A stretch of DNA of 6,737 nucleotides, taken from the NCBI GenBank assembly GCA_003551945.1, contig PUNZ01000031.1:1-6737 (forward strand), written 5' to 3'. Below are positions 1 to 5,996 of this stretch, piece by piece. Made by a program: the position numbers and the translations under genes. This DNA is from Halovenus sp. (lineage in GTDB: Archaea > Halobacteriota > Halobacteria > Halobacteriales > Haloarculaceae). Within the stretch, counting starts at the first letter, position 1, and each line of letters starts with the position of its first letter. The notes under the pieces are model-generated. The model worked only from the letters and a program-made list of their open reading frames with translations, did no database searches and had not been told where the DNA came from.

Positions 1-200
1 GGTGCTTCTGGCATCACCATACATATATTTTCTAAAACAACTGCTTGCAATACACTTTTAAGTTCCTTCGCTAGTTCATTCTGACAATCAACTATGTGCT
101 TCATTTTTCTTTCATCTTCTTTCTTTAAAGGAAATTTAACAGCGATACCTTTAAAAAGATATACTGAATAGTGTGTTCCTTTTTCGTTTCTAATATCCAT
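1..200 (-). CDS. Partial protein with kinase-N-lobe-like start (cut by window edge)
   Basis: Reading leftward from ATG at 198-200, the frame stays open to the window edge, giving 67 residues beginning MDIRNEKGTHYSVYLFKGIA. What is visible resembles the small lobe of a protein-kinase fold: a glycine-containing turn (G8, G18), a YSVYLF strand (11-16), a strand IAVKFPL (19-25) whose K22 sits where the ATP-binding lysine of an AVK/VAIK motif would be, a charged helix about residues 26-48 with E42 as a possible partner glutamate, and hydrophobic strands VLQAVVL and ICMVMPEA (50-66) like the run into a kinase hinge. The catalytic HRD and DFG regions lie outside the window, so activity cannot be judged. 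The start is supported by a purine-rich GGGGTGAG at 212-219, 11 bases upstream. It follows the capsid gene by 56 bases, a position usually held by head-completion genes, so an unrelated structural protein remains possible. That it is a coding region is likely; the kinase resemblance is tentative. Confidence 0.6.
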   Translation of the reverse strand, partial: MDIRNEKGTHYSVYLFKGIAVKFPLKKEDERKMKHIVDCQNELAKELKSVLQAVVLENICMVMPEA

Positions 201-210
201 ATATTAATTT

Positions 211-239
211 ACTCACCCCACCCCAAATTGGGGCGGAGT
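211..239 (-). promoter_or_regulatory. Leader hairpins that could hide the ribosome-binding site of the left-edge gene
   Basis: In the minus-strand transcript an arm ACTCCGCCCC (239-230) is followed by two GGGG blocks, at 224-221 and 219-216. Pairing with the near block gives a short hairpin (CCCC, loop AATTT, GGGG) and leaves GGGGTGAG free. Pairing with the far block gives about nine pairs: ACTC with GAGT, one G-U, and CCCC with GGGG, with one bulged C. That second fold buries the likely Shine-Dalgarno sequence (219-212). The two folds exclude each other. The sequence shows the complementarity; use as a translational control is inference. Confidence 0.35.
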
Positions 240-245
240 CAATAA

Positions 246-261
246 ACTAACTTACGTTAGT
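246..261 (-). other. GNRA-loop hairpin over the capsid stop codon
   Basis: The transcript reads ACTAAC-GTAA-GTTAGT, a perfect 6-bp stem closed by a GTAA tetraloop of the GNRA class. It overlaps the capsid TAA (257-259) and is followed by TTATT. The stem is AT-rich and the T run is broken, so it is weaker than a normal intrinsic terminator. It could instead protect the 3' end of capsid mRNA or slow readthrough into the next gene. Confidence 0.3.
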
Positions 262-1246
262 CCATTACAACCATAGCATTCAGGAATCGTTTTCCATTTT
301 CATGGAACACTTTACTTCCGAATACTGTGTAAGGTTTAAACTTGTAACCAAGTCTGTCCTCAGCTTTGGAAATATCCATTTGAGGAGAAGCTTGCATTAC
401 TAAGTCAATCATCTTGTTTCTACCAACGTAAATTGCATGACCTTCTTTGTCGTAGTGTGAAGAGTCATCAGAAACAAGGTCTTCATACTCTTCTCTGGAG
501 ATAATATTACCAGAAGAGTAAGGAGTTCCAGTAACTTCACCGTTAAGTTCGGTAGCACCTGCAGAAGTTAATCTGAGAGTCTCAGGAAGGTTGTTAGACA
601 TGTATAGGTTGAAGCCCATAGCATTACCAACGTGACCATTTCTGAGAGTAGCGTCTGCAATGTCGAATCCTTTTTCACTAAACTCCATGTCGAGTAAGTA
701 GAAAAAGTCAGGACTAGCGATTATTATCCAATCACCAGTTTCTTCAACATTAGCTTTTCTGAGCTCCTTTCTGGTTGAAGCCAAAAAGTCTCTTACTTTA
801 TCTTGTTCGAGAGGGTCGGTATAAATATACTCAGCACCATCGAGAACGTTCATAAGAACGTGTTTGTCGATAGTATCTTTCAACTTATAACCTGCTCTGT
901 CACCAATTTCTGCTACTTTATCAATGTTGGTTTGGAGTTCTTCAATCCTATCAACATAGAAAGGTGCAATCTTTACTTGGTCAACTTTCAAAAACTCTTT
1001 TGTGGCGTCACTTTCGTGGTAATCAGAATCAGTAATATCGTCATTTCCGATTTCAGGATTATAATCCATTACATCGGGCATTTCAATATAAGAGTGATTC
1101 ACAGTATCACCATCTTGAAGGTAAGCCTTCAACCTTGTGTTAGCAACCTCAGTAGCTACAAGAGACTTATAAAGAGGCTCTTGAAGGAACGGAGTCCAGT
1201 ACTCAGGAACTAATGGTTGAAAGTCTGATCTGGGTGTGTATGACAT
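257..1246 (-). CDS. Major capsid protein (HK97-fold, P22/T7-like coat)
   Basis: This 329-residue protein is the probable building block of the icosahedral head. The layout fits an HK97-type coat: an N-terminal arm with PEYWTPFLQEPLYKSLVA (14-31); a segment with GDTV and acidic loops (46-90) like an E-loop; a long helix about 100-135 as the spine; a central domain with WIIIASPDFFYLL (173-185); and GHVGNAMGFNLYMSNNLP (204-221), which matches the G-x-G-x-x-x-G-F-x-x-Y-x-S-N-x-L-P pattern common in P22- and T7-like coats. A C-terminal strand region (300-314) carries GYKFKPYTVFGSK. The ATG at 1244-1246 has a GGAG 12 bases upstream, one of the few recognisable ribosome-binding sites here, in keeping with high expression. 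It begins 19 bases after the scaffold gene. No propeptide or fused protease is seen. The family assignment is by pattern and gene order. Confidence 0.88.
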   Translation of the reverse strand: MSYTPRSDFQPLVPEYWTPFLQEPLYKSLVATEVANTRLKAYLQDGDTVNHSYIEMPDVMDYNPEIGNDDITDSDYHESDATKEFLKVDQVKIAPFYVDRIEELQTNIDKVAEIGDRAGYKLKDTIDKHVLMNVLDGAEYIYTDPLEQDKVRDFLASTRKELRKANVEETGDWIIIASPDFFYLLDMEFSEKGFDIADATLRNGHVGNAMGFNLYMSNNLPETLRLTSAGATELNGEVTGTPYSSGNIISREEYEDLVSDDSSHYDKEGHAIYVGRNKMIDLVMQASPQMDISKAEDRLGYKFKPYTVFGSKVFHENGKRFLNAMVVMD

Positions 1247-1265
1247 TTATTTTATCTACTCCAGC

Positions 1266-1892
1266 CTATTTACTGTGCTTTTTAATAATATTCTCACGAA
1301 TCTTGGAAATCTGTTCCATGTTGTTTATAGGGTCACTAGTGATTTCTTTAATGTCATCAGTAGTGAGATTGTCCAAGTCTTGAGTTGTAGCACCTTGTTT
1401 TGAGCTGGGCGTAGGACTAGCTTTATCTTTCTTCTTCTTTTCACGTTTCGCTTTAATAAGTAGCTGAGTATCCTCATGCTTAGCCGCTTCTCTTAAATCA
1501 GTTCCAAGAGCTTTGGCTTGTCTTTGGATTACTTCGATTTCATCATCTTCATAATCCTGTAAAGTTTTCATAAGCTTAATTTGCTCTAGTGGGTCGTTAG
1601 AGGTTTCGACTGTAGATTCTGAAGAACTATTACTTTCAGAATCATTATCAACCTCAACGTCTGCCTCTAAAGCTCTCTTATACGTGTCAGCTGCCTTATA
1701 TTTGGCCTCTGCTTTTTTAGCTCTGGCGAAGAGTTCTTCGTTCTTCTTCTTCAACTCTCCAAGCTCATCTTTCAGAGCTTCAGGGTCGGAAACGTCTTGA
1801 CCCTCGTTTGACTTATCGTCTTGTGGTTTTTGAGAGGTTTCCTCCTCTTCTCCTTTTTGAGAGGTCTGGTCCTCTTTATTTTGTTTATCCAT
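1266..1892 (-). CDS. Head scaffolding protein
   Basis: This 208-residue protein is very rich in Glu, Asp, Lys, Gln and Ser and has almost no aromatic residues or cysteine, as expected of an extended helical scaffold. Residues 1-36 are a charged disordered head. A coiled-coil stretch (37-70) contains ELGELKKKNEELFARAKKAE, a phrase typical of phage scaffold proteins. A Ser/Asp/Glu linker (80-100) follows, then helices (101-155), a lysine-rich patch (147-157) and a C-terminal helical tail (180-208) ending in KKHSK, where scaffolds often carry the basic coat-binding region. It lies directly upstream of the capsid gene, the standard place for a scaffold. Its role would be to template procapsid assembly on the inside of the shell and then leave. 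No protease motif is present. The start ATG at 1890-1892 has no linear Shine-Dalgarno within the usual distance; a hairpin lies just upstream. Confidence 0.8.
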   Translation of the reverse strand: MDKQNKEDQTSQKGEEEETSQKPQDDKSNEGQDVSDPEALKDELGELKKKNEELFARAKKAEAKYKAADTYKRALEADVEVDNDSESNSSSESTVETSNDPLEQIKLMKTLQDYEDDEIEVIQRQAKALGTDLREAAKHEDTQLLIKAKREKKKKDKASPTPSSKQGATTQDLDNLTTDDIKEITSDPINNMEQISKIRENIIKKHSK

Positions 1893-1902
1893 AATTTTTT
1901 CA

Positions 1903-1921
1903 AGCAGGTTTTTTTCCTGCT
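1903..1921 (-). promoter_or_regulatory. Hairpin 10 bases upstream of the scaffold start
   Basis: The transcript reads AGCAGG, seven A, CCTGCT: a perfect 6-bp stem with a poly-A loop, ending 10 bases before the scaffold ATG. It is followed by TGAAAAAATT, not a T tract, so it is not an intrinsic terminator. The only AGGA-like ribosome-binding sequence in the 53-base gap lies partly in this stem. It may tune scaffold translation relative to its neighbours. The hairpin is seen; the role is inferred. Confidence 0.4.
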
Positions 1922-1945
1922 GATATTAAATTAATAACTTTTAAA

Positions 1946-2212
1946 CTATGCGTACTCGCTTCTTCCTCCTGTATCTTTATCACTGTTTACTTTTTCCTTG
2001 AATCTTTGTATAATCTGTAATAATCCACTTGACACCATTTGTGATGCTTTTAATTCTTCAAGGCTGTTAAGTCCATGAACGTTCTCAACTGAGTTGAGTA
2101 TTCGTTCAAGATAATTAATAACTGCATCACCTTGAAGTGTGCCGACCATATCATCAATAATCTCATCCATTTCTTCTCTATTCATATCTCTTGGTTCTTG
2201 ATTTTGAGTCAT
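1946..2212 (-). CDS. Small helical protein of unknown function between portal and scaffold
   Basis: This is an 88-residue, acidic, soluble protein beginning MTQNQEPRDMNREEMDEIID. It is predicted to be mostly helical: one amphipathic helix about residues 11-25, a second about 29-44, and a third about 49-77 with LEELKASQMVSSGLLQIIQR. It has no cysteine, no membrane segment and no signal peptide. I recognise no family. It starts 24 bases after the portal stop and ends 53 bases before the scaffold start on the same strand, so it is expressed with the head genes. A role in head assembly, for example as a scaffold or portal accessory, is suggested only by position. The leader AAATAAGTT has no clear Shine-Dalgarno. 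Reality as a gene is supported by tight packing in the operon and a protein-like composition. Confidence 0.65.
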   Translation of the reverse strand: MTQNQEPRDMNREEMDEIIDDMVGTLQGDAVINYLERILNSVENVHGLNSLEELKASQMVSSGLLQIIQRFKEKVNSDKDTGGRSEYA

Positions 2213-2236
2213 AACTTATTTGAATTAACTATTAAT

Positions 2237-4051
2237 TTATATTTGTTCCATTTGTTCAGGACCTCCGCCCATTCCAGGTGGAACATTTTGTGGTATTTTT
2301 GCTTGGCTAATACCACCACCTTTTGCTTCTCTTGCTTTTTCTTTAATTTTCTGCTCTTCATCAGGTCCAATATCGATGTCATTAATATTGATACCGACAG
2401 ATTCAAGTAATTTACTAAATATTCTCTTCTTGGTTGGGTCAACTAATACTTCAGGGTCTTGTTGCATAGTCTGTAAAATCATGCTCATGTTAGCCGATTG
2501 CATTCTCAGGTCTTTCTCTTGACCAGTAATAGTTATATCAACTCTGTATTTAATGTCTTTGTAAAAGTTATCAGGAATCTTAACATCTTCACTCTTAATC
2601 TTACTCTCAACAGCCATCTTAATAGCATCGTATTGTTCTTGAGTCGGTGCTGCTTTTTCATTAATCACGAAATCAATAACTGCTTTGTTAGTTCTCTTTT
2701 GAACGACATACTTCTTAAATCTATCCAAGTCTTCACCTGCTAACTTAACATAGTGCTCTTTTCTTTTACAGAACATAGGAATTATGTCATTGTAAATAAC
2801 TTCCTTAATTTGTGAAGCAACTCTCTTTCTAATAGTTGAGAAGTAACTATCAATAGCTTCTTGAGCCATTTGAGCAGAACCGAGAGGTGTTCCCGCAGGA
2901 GGTCTTTCTCCCCTAGCAATATCGTAAGCAAATGTATTTTGAATGGCTGCTTCTTTCCATTTTTGCTCCTCTCTATCAAACGCAGCTAAGTTTCTTTCCT
3001 CTGTAGGTATTCTAGTTATCTGGTCATAAGCTGTAACCACATCACCATTAGCAATCTCTTTGAGGATGTTCTTCTTAAAGTTATCATCTCTAGTTTGAAA
3101 TATATTTAATGCTGAGAAGTAAGATGACTTTACTCTCAAGTTCGTAATCTCATTAACTCTAACTTGCGGGTCTGATAGAACTTCCACTCTTGAAACTCCC
3201 AACCATCTTCCTGGAATTTTCTCGAAATGAAATTCTCTGTAAGGGAACTCATCTTCTTTATCTATCTCGTCAGCTCTAAGTATAGTTCCTGCTTGTGGTC
3301 CAAATTGGTCTTGAGTTATAGATGGTTGTCCTTCTGTGTATTTACTTTGAGGAACAGCACAAATAACTCTTGAATAAACTTTATTTGTCGGGTCTCCATC
3401 TTCTTTAACTACAGATTCGGAAATATAACCATATCTTTCATAAATCCTTATATAATCCTCTTTATCTGGTTGAAACTCGTCTATCGCTTCCTGACAAGCT
3501 TCAGAGTCCCATAATTCCTTATCTGCCATGCTGGCAACTTGCTGCGGGGACATGAAGTGTCTTTCAATAACAAAATTTGATTGCATTAAGTTATCAGCAG
3601 ATGGGTCGCACACAAAGTTCCTTAAATCAACATTATAGAAATCGTTATTTCTTTTCTTAATAACAGCACTTCCTAAAATTGGAAGTTCATAAAATACTCT
3701 ATCAAGGACTTCAGTAAAACTGCTTTCTTTTAACCAATAACGAAAGTCTAAATCCATTAACCAGGTCTCAATAGACGACTGACCAGGTGCAGGAGATATA
3801 ATTATGTCATCTGGGTCGAACTTGATAGTATTGTAAGCTGTATTACAAGGATTTTTAACTATATTTTCAAAGAACTTCTCAAAACCCTCACTATCTACCT
3901 TCCCTGTTTTGAACTTAGAATGATAGAATCTCCAGTTTTCGTCTATTCTTTCTTTTTGCTTAAAATCATAACCATCAACAATCTTTACACTTTGAGTGTG
4001 ATAGTTATTTATTTCTCGTCCTATTTTTTTAAAAAAATCTCCTGTGTCCAT
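2237..4051 (-). CDS. Portal protein (head-to-tail connector)
   Basis: This 604-residue protein should form the dodecameric ring at the unique head vertex through which the terminase drives DNA and to which the tail attaches. Supporting signs are its place directly after the large terminase and before the scaffold, its size, and the segment GVSRVEVLSDPQVRVNEITN (285-304), which fits the portal pattern G-x-x-x-x-E-x-L-x-x-x-Q-x-x-x-N. After it come a PPAGTPLGSAQMAQEAI turn (384-400) and a long helix (401-425) ending IIPMF, as often seen in the portal stem and crown. The C-terminus (560-604) is charged and then Gly/Pro/Gln/Met-rich, probably a flexible tail inside the head. It is longer than a minimal siphovirus portal and shorter than that of P22. 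It starts two bases after the TerL stop with no Shine-Dalgarno, so translation is probably coupled to TerL. Confidence 0.85.
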   Translation of the reverse strand: MDTGDFFKKIGREINNYHTQSVKIVDGYDFKQKERIDENWRFYHSKFKTGKVDSEGFEKFFENIVKNPCNTAYNTIKFDPDDIIISPAPGQSSIETWLMDLDFRYWLKESSFTEVLDRVFYELPILGSAVIKKRNNDFYNVDLRNFVCDPSADNLMQSNFVIERHFMSPQQVASMADKELWDSEACQEAIDEFQPDKEDYIRIYERYGYISESVVKEDGDPTNKVYSRVICAVPQSKYTEGQPSITQDQFGPQAGTILRADEIDKEDEFPYREFHFEKIPGRWLGVSRVEVLSDPQVRVNEITNLRVKSSYFSALNIFQTRDDNFKKNILKEIANGDVVTAYDQITRIPTEERNLAAFDREEQKWKEAAIQNTFAYDIARGERPPAGTPLGSAQMAQEAIDSYFSTIRKRVASQIKEVIYNDIIPMFCKRKEHYVKLAGEDLDRFKKYVVQKRTNKAVIDFVINEKAAPTQEQYDAIKMAVESKIKSEDVKIPDNFYKDIKYRVDITITGQEKDLRMQSANMSMILQTMQQDPEVLVDPTKKRIFSKLLESVGININDIDIGPDEEQKIKEKAREAKGGGISQAKIPQNVPPGMGGGPEQMEQI

Positions 4052-4053
4052 TT

Positions 4054-5346
4054 TTATCTATATTCGTTAAAAGTTTTAGTTAATCTAGGTCTGTCATCGT
4101 CTTTATCGTCTTCACCGCCTGGTCGCAGACCCCAAACAACTAAAGCAAGGGCCATGACCAAATCGTCATGTTTGCCTTTAGGTGCTGAGTATTTTGTATA
4201 ATCATTATTTGTTTTTTTGTAAGAATATTGTCTAAGTTCCTTAATTAAATCCTCGTGTTCAGGTATAGTAATTAACTGCTGTTCAATGTACAGAGATAGT
4301 TTTTCAATAATTTGCTGCTTTGTTTTAATTGAATGGAACGATACTGGTTCTACATATACCTGAGTCTTAATGTCATCAACTATTGGGTCTCCAACACCTG
4401 ATGAGTCTATCATTACTTTCGCATTGTTGTATTTTCTGGCTAAAGCAATTATTCTGTCCTTCTGAACGTTGTAATCTGTAGCATTAAACTTATCTACCCA
4501 TACTACATCTTTACTGCTTCTATTTGCTATAACAATCGCTGTGTAGTCATTATGTTTACCGATATCAACTCCCATAATATATCCCGCTCCTTCTTCAGGT
4601 TGCTTCATTGAACCGACAGATATCTCAGAAATACCTCTAAATACTTGCCCAGCACCTTCTACAAAATCAGCTTCATATTCTTGCCTCCATTTGCTTTTCG
4701 GAACACTTGTTTTAATATTCTCTATAGCTTGCTCTCTTTCTTCTTCTGACAGACCTGGTTCTGGAAAATAAGGATTTGCATACGATGGAAATCTCAAACC
4801 ATCATTATCCAACCACAGGTCATAAAACCAGTTCATTCCAGTAGGAGTAGAAATCATTATAGTTCTAGCCCCCCTGTCATGGGTTGTCGGTTTTAAATAT
4901 TGAAACCATACATCCGCACTAATTCTTGAAGCCTCATCAATAACGACTAAATCAGTACTTCTACCAAGCATACCTTCAGCGTTTTGTCCTGATTTACATT
5001 CAATAAGTGTACCATCTTTCAATTTAATAGTTGGAATAGGTTTCTTTTTCACAGAGAACTCATCATCCCCTCCAAACAATTTACCTAAATTACGAATAGT
5101 CTCGTCAAAGACTATCTGGGTAAGCTCATAATTAGGTGCTGCAATCCATATCCTGGACTTCTTATCAGGCCTAATAGCCTCTCTTGTGACCTCATAACTT
5201 GCATACATTGTCTTACCTGTTCTTCTTCCCGCACAAATAACTAGTGGGTCTTTAATGGACTTTATCATCTCTTCCTGAGCAGCATGTGGTTTAAAATCTA
5301 AAGCATTTTGAAGTTTTTCATGTGATATAGGATTGCTGTCATTCAT
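4054..5346 (-). CDS. terL: Terminase large subunit (packaging ATPase and nuclease)
   Basis: This is the DNA-packaging motor, about 430 residues, numbered here from an upstream in-frame TTG at 5352. The ATPase domain has a Walker A AGRRTGKT (41-48), a Walker B LVVIDEA (135-141, with D139 and catalytic E140), and a coupling motif MISTPTG (166-172). The RNase H-like nuclease domain has GVDIGKHNDYTA (261-272, D263), VMIDSSGVGDP (313-323, D316) and KGKHDDLVMAL (392-402, D396/D397), giving the expected three acidic clusters. All key residues are intact, so it should both translocate and cut concatemers. Length and motifs fit the Terminase_6 type. I chose the ATG at 5344-5346, which overlaps the TerS stop (ATGAATGA) and suggests coupled translation; TTG at 5350-5352 would add two residues. 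Neither has a good Shine-Dalgarno sequence. Confidence 0.95.
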   Translation of the reverse strand: MNDSNPISHEKLQNALDFKPHAAQEEMIKSIKDPLVICAGRRTGKTMYASYEVTREAIRPDKKSRIWIAAPNYELTQIVFDETIRNLGKLFGGDDEFSVKKKPIPTIKLKDGTLIECKSGQNAEGMLGRSTDLVVIDEASRISADVWFQYLKPTTHDRGARTIMISTPTGMNWFYDLWLDNDGLRFPSYANPYFPEPGLSEEEREQAIENIKTSVPKSKWRQEYEADFVEGAGQVFRGISEISVGSMKQPEEGAGYIMGVDIGKHNDYTAIVIANRSSKDVVWVDKFNATDYNVQKDRIIALARKYNNAKVMIDSSGVGDPIVDDIKTQVYVEPVSFHSIKTKQQIIEKLSLYIEQQLITIPEHEDLIKELRQYSYKKTNNDYTKYSAPKGKHDDLVMALALVVWGLRPGGEDDKDDDRPRLTKTFNEYR

Positions 5347-5863
5347 GCTCAATTATATCATCATCAGAACTTTTTGATTCATCAGAGGATATATTAATAT
5401 TTTGATGTTCAACGAGCTGATTAATTTTGTTTTCGTATTTCTTTTGATTAAACCCTCCTTTTTTATTAGCATCATCAACTCCTTTCATCTTTAACATCAT
5501 CTTTATTGCCCGCAAAGAGTCAGTGTCCTTTCCATTCATGGCAATATCATGTAATCTATCTAAATACTGATTGTCATCTATCTGGTCTAGTAAATACTGC
5601 CAAGTCTTTGTATTTTTTATTTGGTAAGATTTAGCTGAATAGTCTGAATAACCAAAATCTTTCTGTATTTGATACAAGCTGGGATTGTCTCCATTCATCA
5701 GCTGTCTCATGTATTCATCAAATACTTTTTTCACTCTCTGACTTCTAACACCACCAATAGTGTTATTTTCTCCTTCTCTTGCTTTTTCAGTCTCTTCTTT
5801 AAATTTTTTATTTCTTTCCTTTATTCTTTTCTCTTCTGCTGTTTCAGTTTTGGCATCAGACAT
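5339..5863 (-). CDS. terS: Terminase small subunit (packaging-site recognition)
   Basis: This 174-residue protein should bind the packaging initiation site and hand DNA to TerL. Residues 1-30 are highly charged and helical (KRIKERNKKFKEETEKAREG). A helix-turn-helix-like segment covers about 45-95, containing LYQIQKDFGYSDYSAKSYQI, which resembles the G-Y-S-x-x-S-A pattern of phage TerS DNA-binding domains. Residues 98-128 (LDRLHDIAMNGKDTDSLRAI and following) fit the helical oligomerisation region that makes a ring. The tail is Ser/Asp/Glu-rich and acidic, a plausible contact for TerL. It overlaps TerL by 8 bases. It is the first gene after a consensus promoter, with a leader of about 25 nt that lacks a GGAG-type Shine-Dalgarno. 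The assignment rests on motif resemblance plus position next to an unmistakable TerL. Confidence 0.85.
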   Translation of the reverse strand: MSDAKTETAEEKRIKERNKKFKEETEKAREGENNTIGGVRSQRVKKVFDEYMRQLMNGDNPSLYQIQKDFGYSDYSAKSYQIKNTKTWQYLLDQIDDNQYLDRLHDIAMNGKDTDSLRAIKMMLKMKGVDDANKKGGFNQKKYENKINQLVEHQNINISSDESKSSDDDIIEHE

Positions 5864-5894
5864 AGATATACTTTTCTTATTTTAAACTATACAC

Positions 5895-5923
5895 ATTATA
5901 TCATATTTAATACAACGTGTCAA
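5895..5923 (-). promoter_or_regulatory. Consensus sigma-70-type promoter for the packaging/head operon
   Basis: On the minus strand the -35 box is TTGACA (5923-5918), the spacer is exactly 17 bases (5917-5901), and the -10 box is TATAAT (5900-5895), preceded by TG in the extended -10 position (TGATATAAT). Both hexamers are perfect. The expected start is near A5888, giving a leader of about 25 nt before the terS ATG. A promoter this strong without an obvious overlapping operator suggests high expression unless a phage regulator binds nearby. Confidence 0.9.
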
Positions 5924-5952
5924 TGCTTAACTATTGGAAGCAGAAAAGGGGC

Positions 5953-5981
5953 TTGATTTTTGCAAAAAAATATGCTATACT
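5953..5981 (+). promoter_or_regulatory. Sigma-70-type promoter of the candidate ncRNA
   Basis: On the plus strand TTGATT (5953-5958) and TATACT (5976-5981) are separated by 17 bases. TG at 5973-5974 forms an extended -10 (TGCTATACT), and an A tract lies in the spacer. Expected start near A5988. It fires away from the terS promoter; the two -35 boxes are only 29 bases apart, so the two polymerases would share upstream DNA. No protein gene of useful size lies downstream, which is why an RNA product is inferred. Confidence 0.75.
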
Positions 5982-5996
5982 GTTGGCAGACAACAG
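5980..5996. promoter_or_regulatory. Operator-like inverted repeat over the ncRNA start site
   Basis: CTGTTG-GCAGA-CAACAG is a perfect 6-bp dyad with a 5-base centre. It begins in the last bases of the -10 box and covers the expected transcription start. This is a typical position for a repressor operator. If transcription began at about 5982, the same sequence would instead form a 5' hairpin of the RNA. No matching second copy was found by eye in the window. Confidence 0.4.

Noticed and set aside
803..1213. Plus-strand open frame of 136 codons opposite the capsid gene
   Set aside because: It is antisense to a clearly coding capsid gene, has no promoter or ribosome-binding site, and its translation is a hydrophobic, Phe/Ile/Asn-rich product typical of a shadow frame.
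1903..1921. Hairpin before scaffold as an intrinsic terminator
   Set aside because: On the transcribed strand it is followed by TGAAAAAATT, not a T tract, and the capsid and scaffold genes downstream need readthrough.
2132..4201. Several other frames inside portal and TerL on both strands (65-93 codons)
   Set aside because: They overlap well-supported genes in other frames and have composition of mirrored coding sequence, with no independent start signals.
5669..5956. Plus-strand frame of 95 codons over terS and its promoter
   Set aside because: It is very Phe/Ser-rich antisense of the Lys/Glu-rich TerS N-terminus and runs through the consensus promoter.
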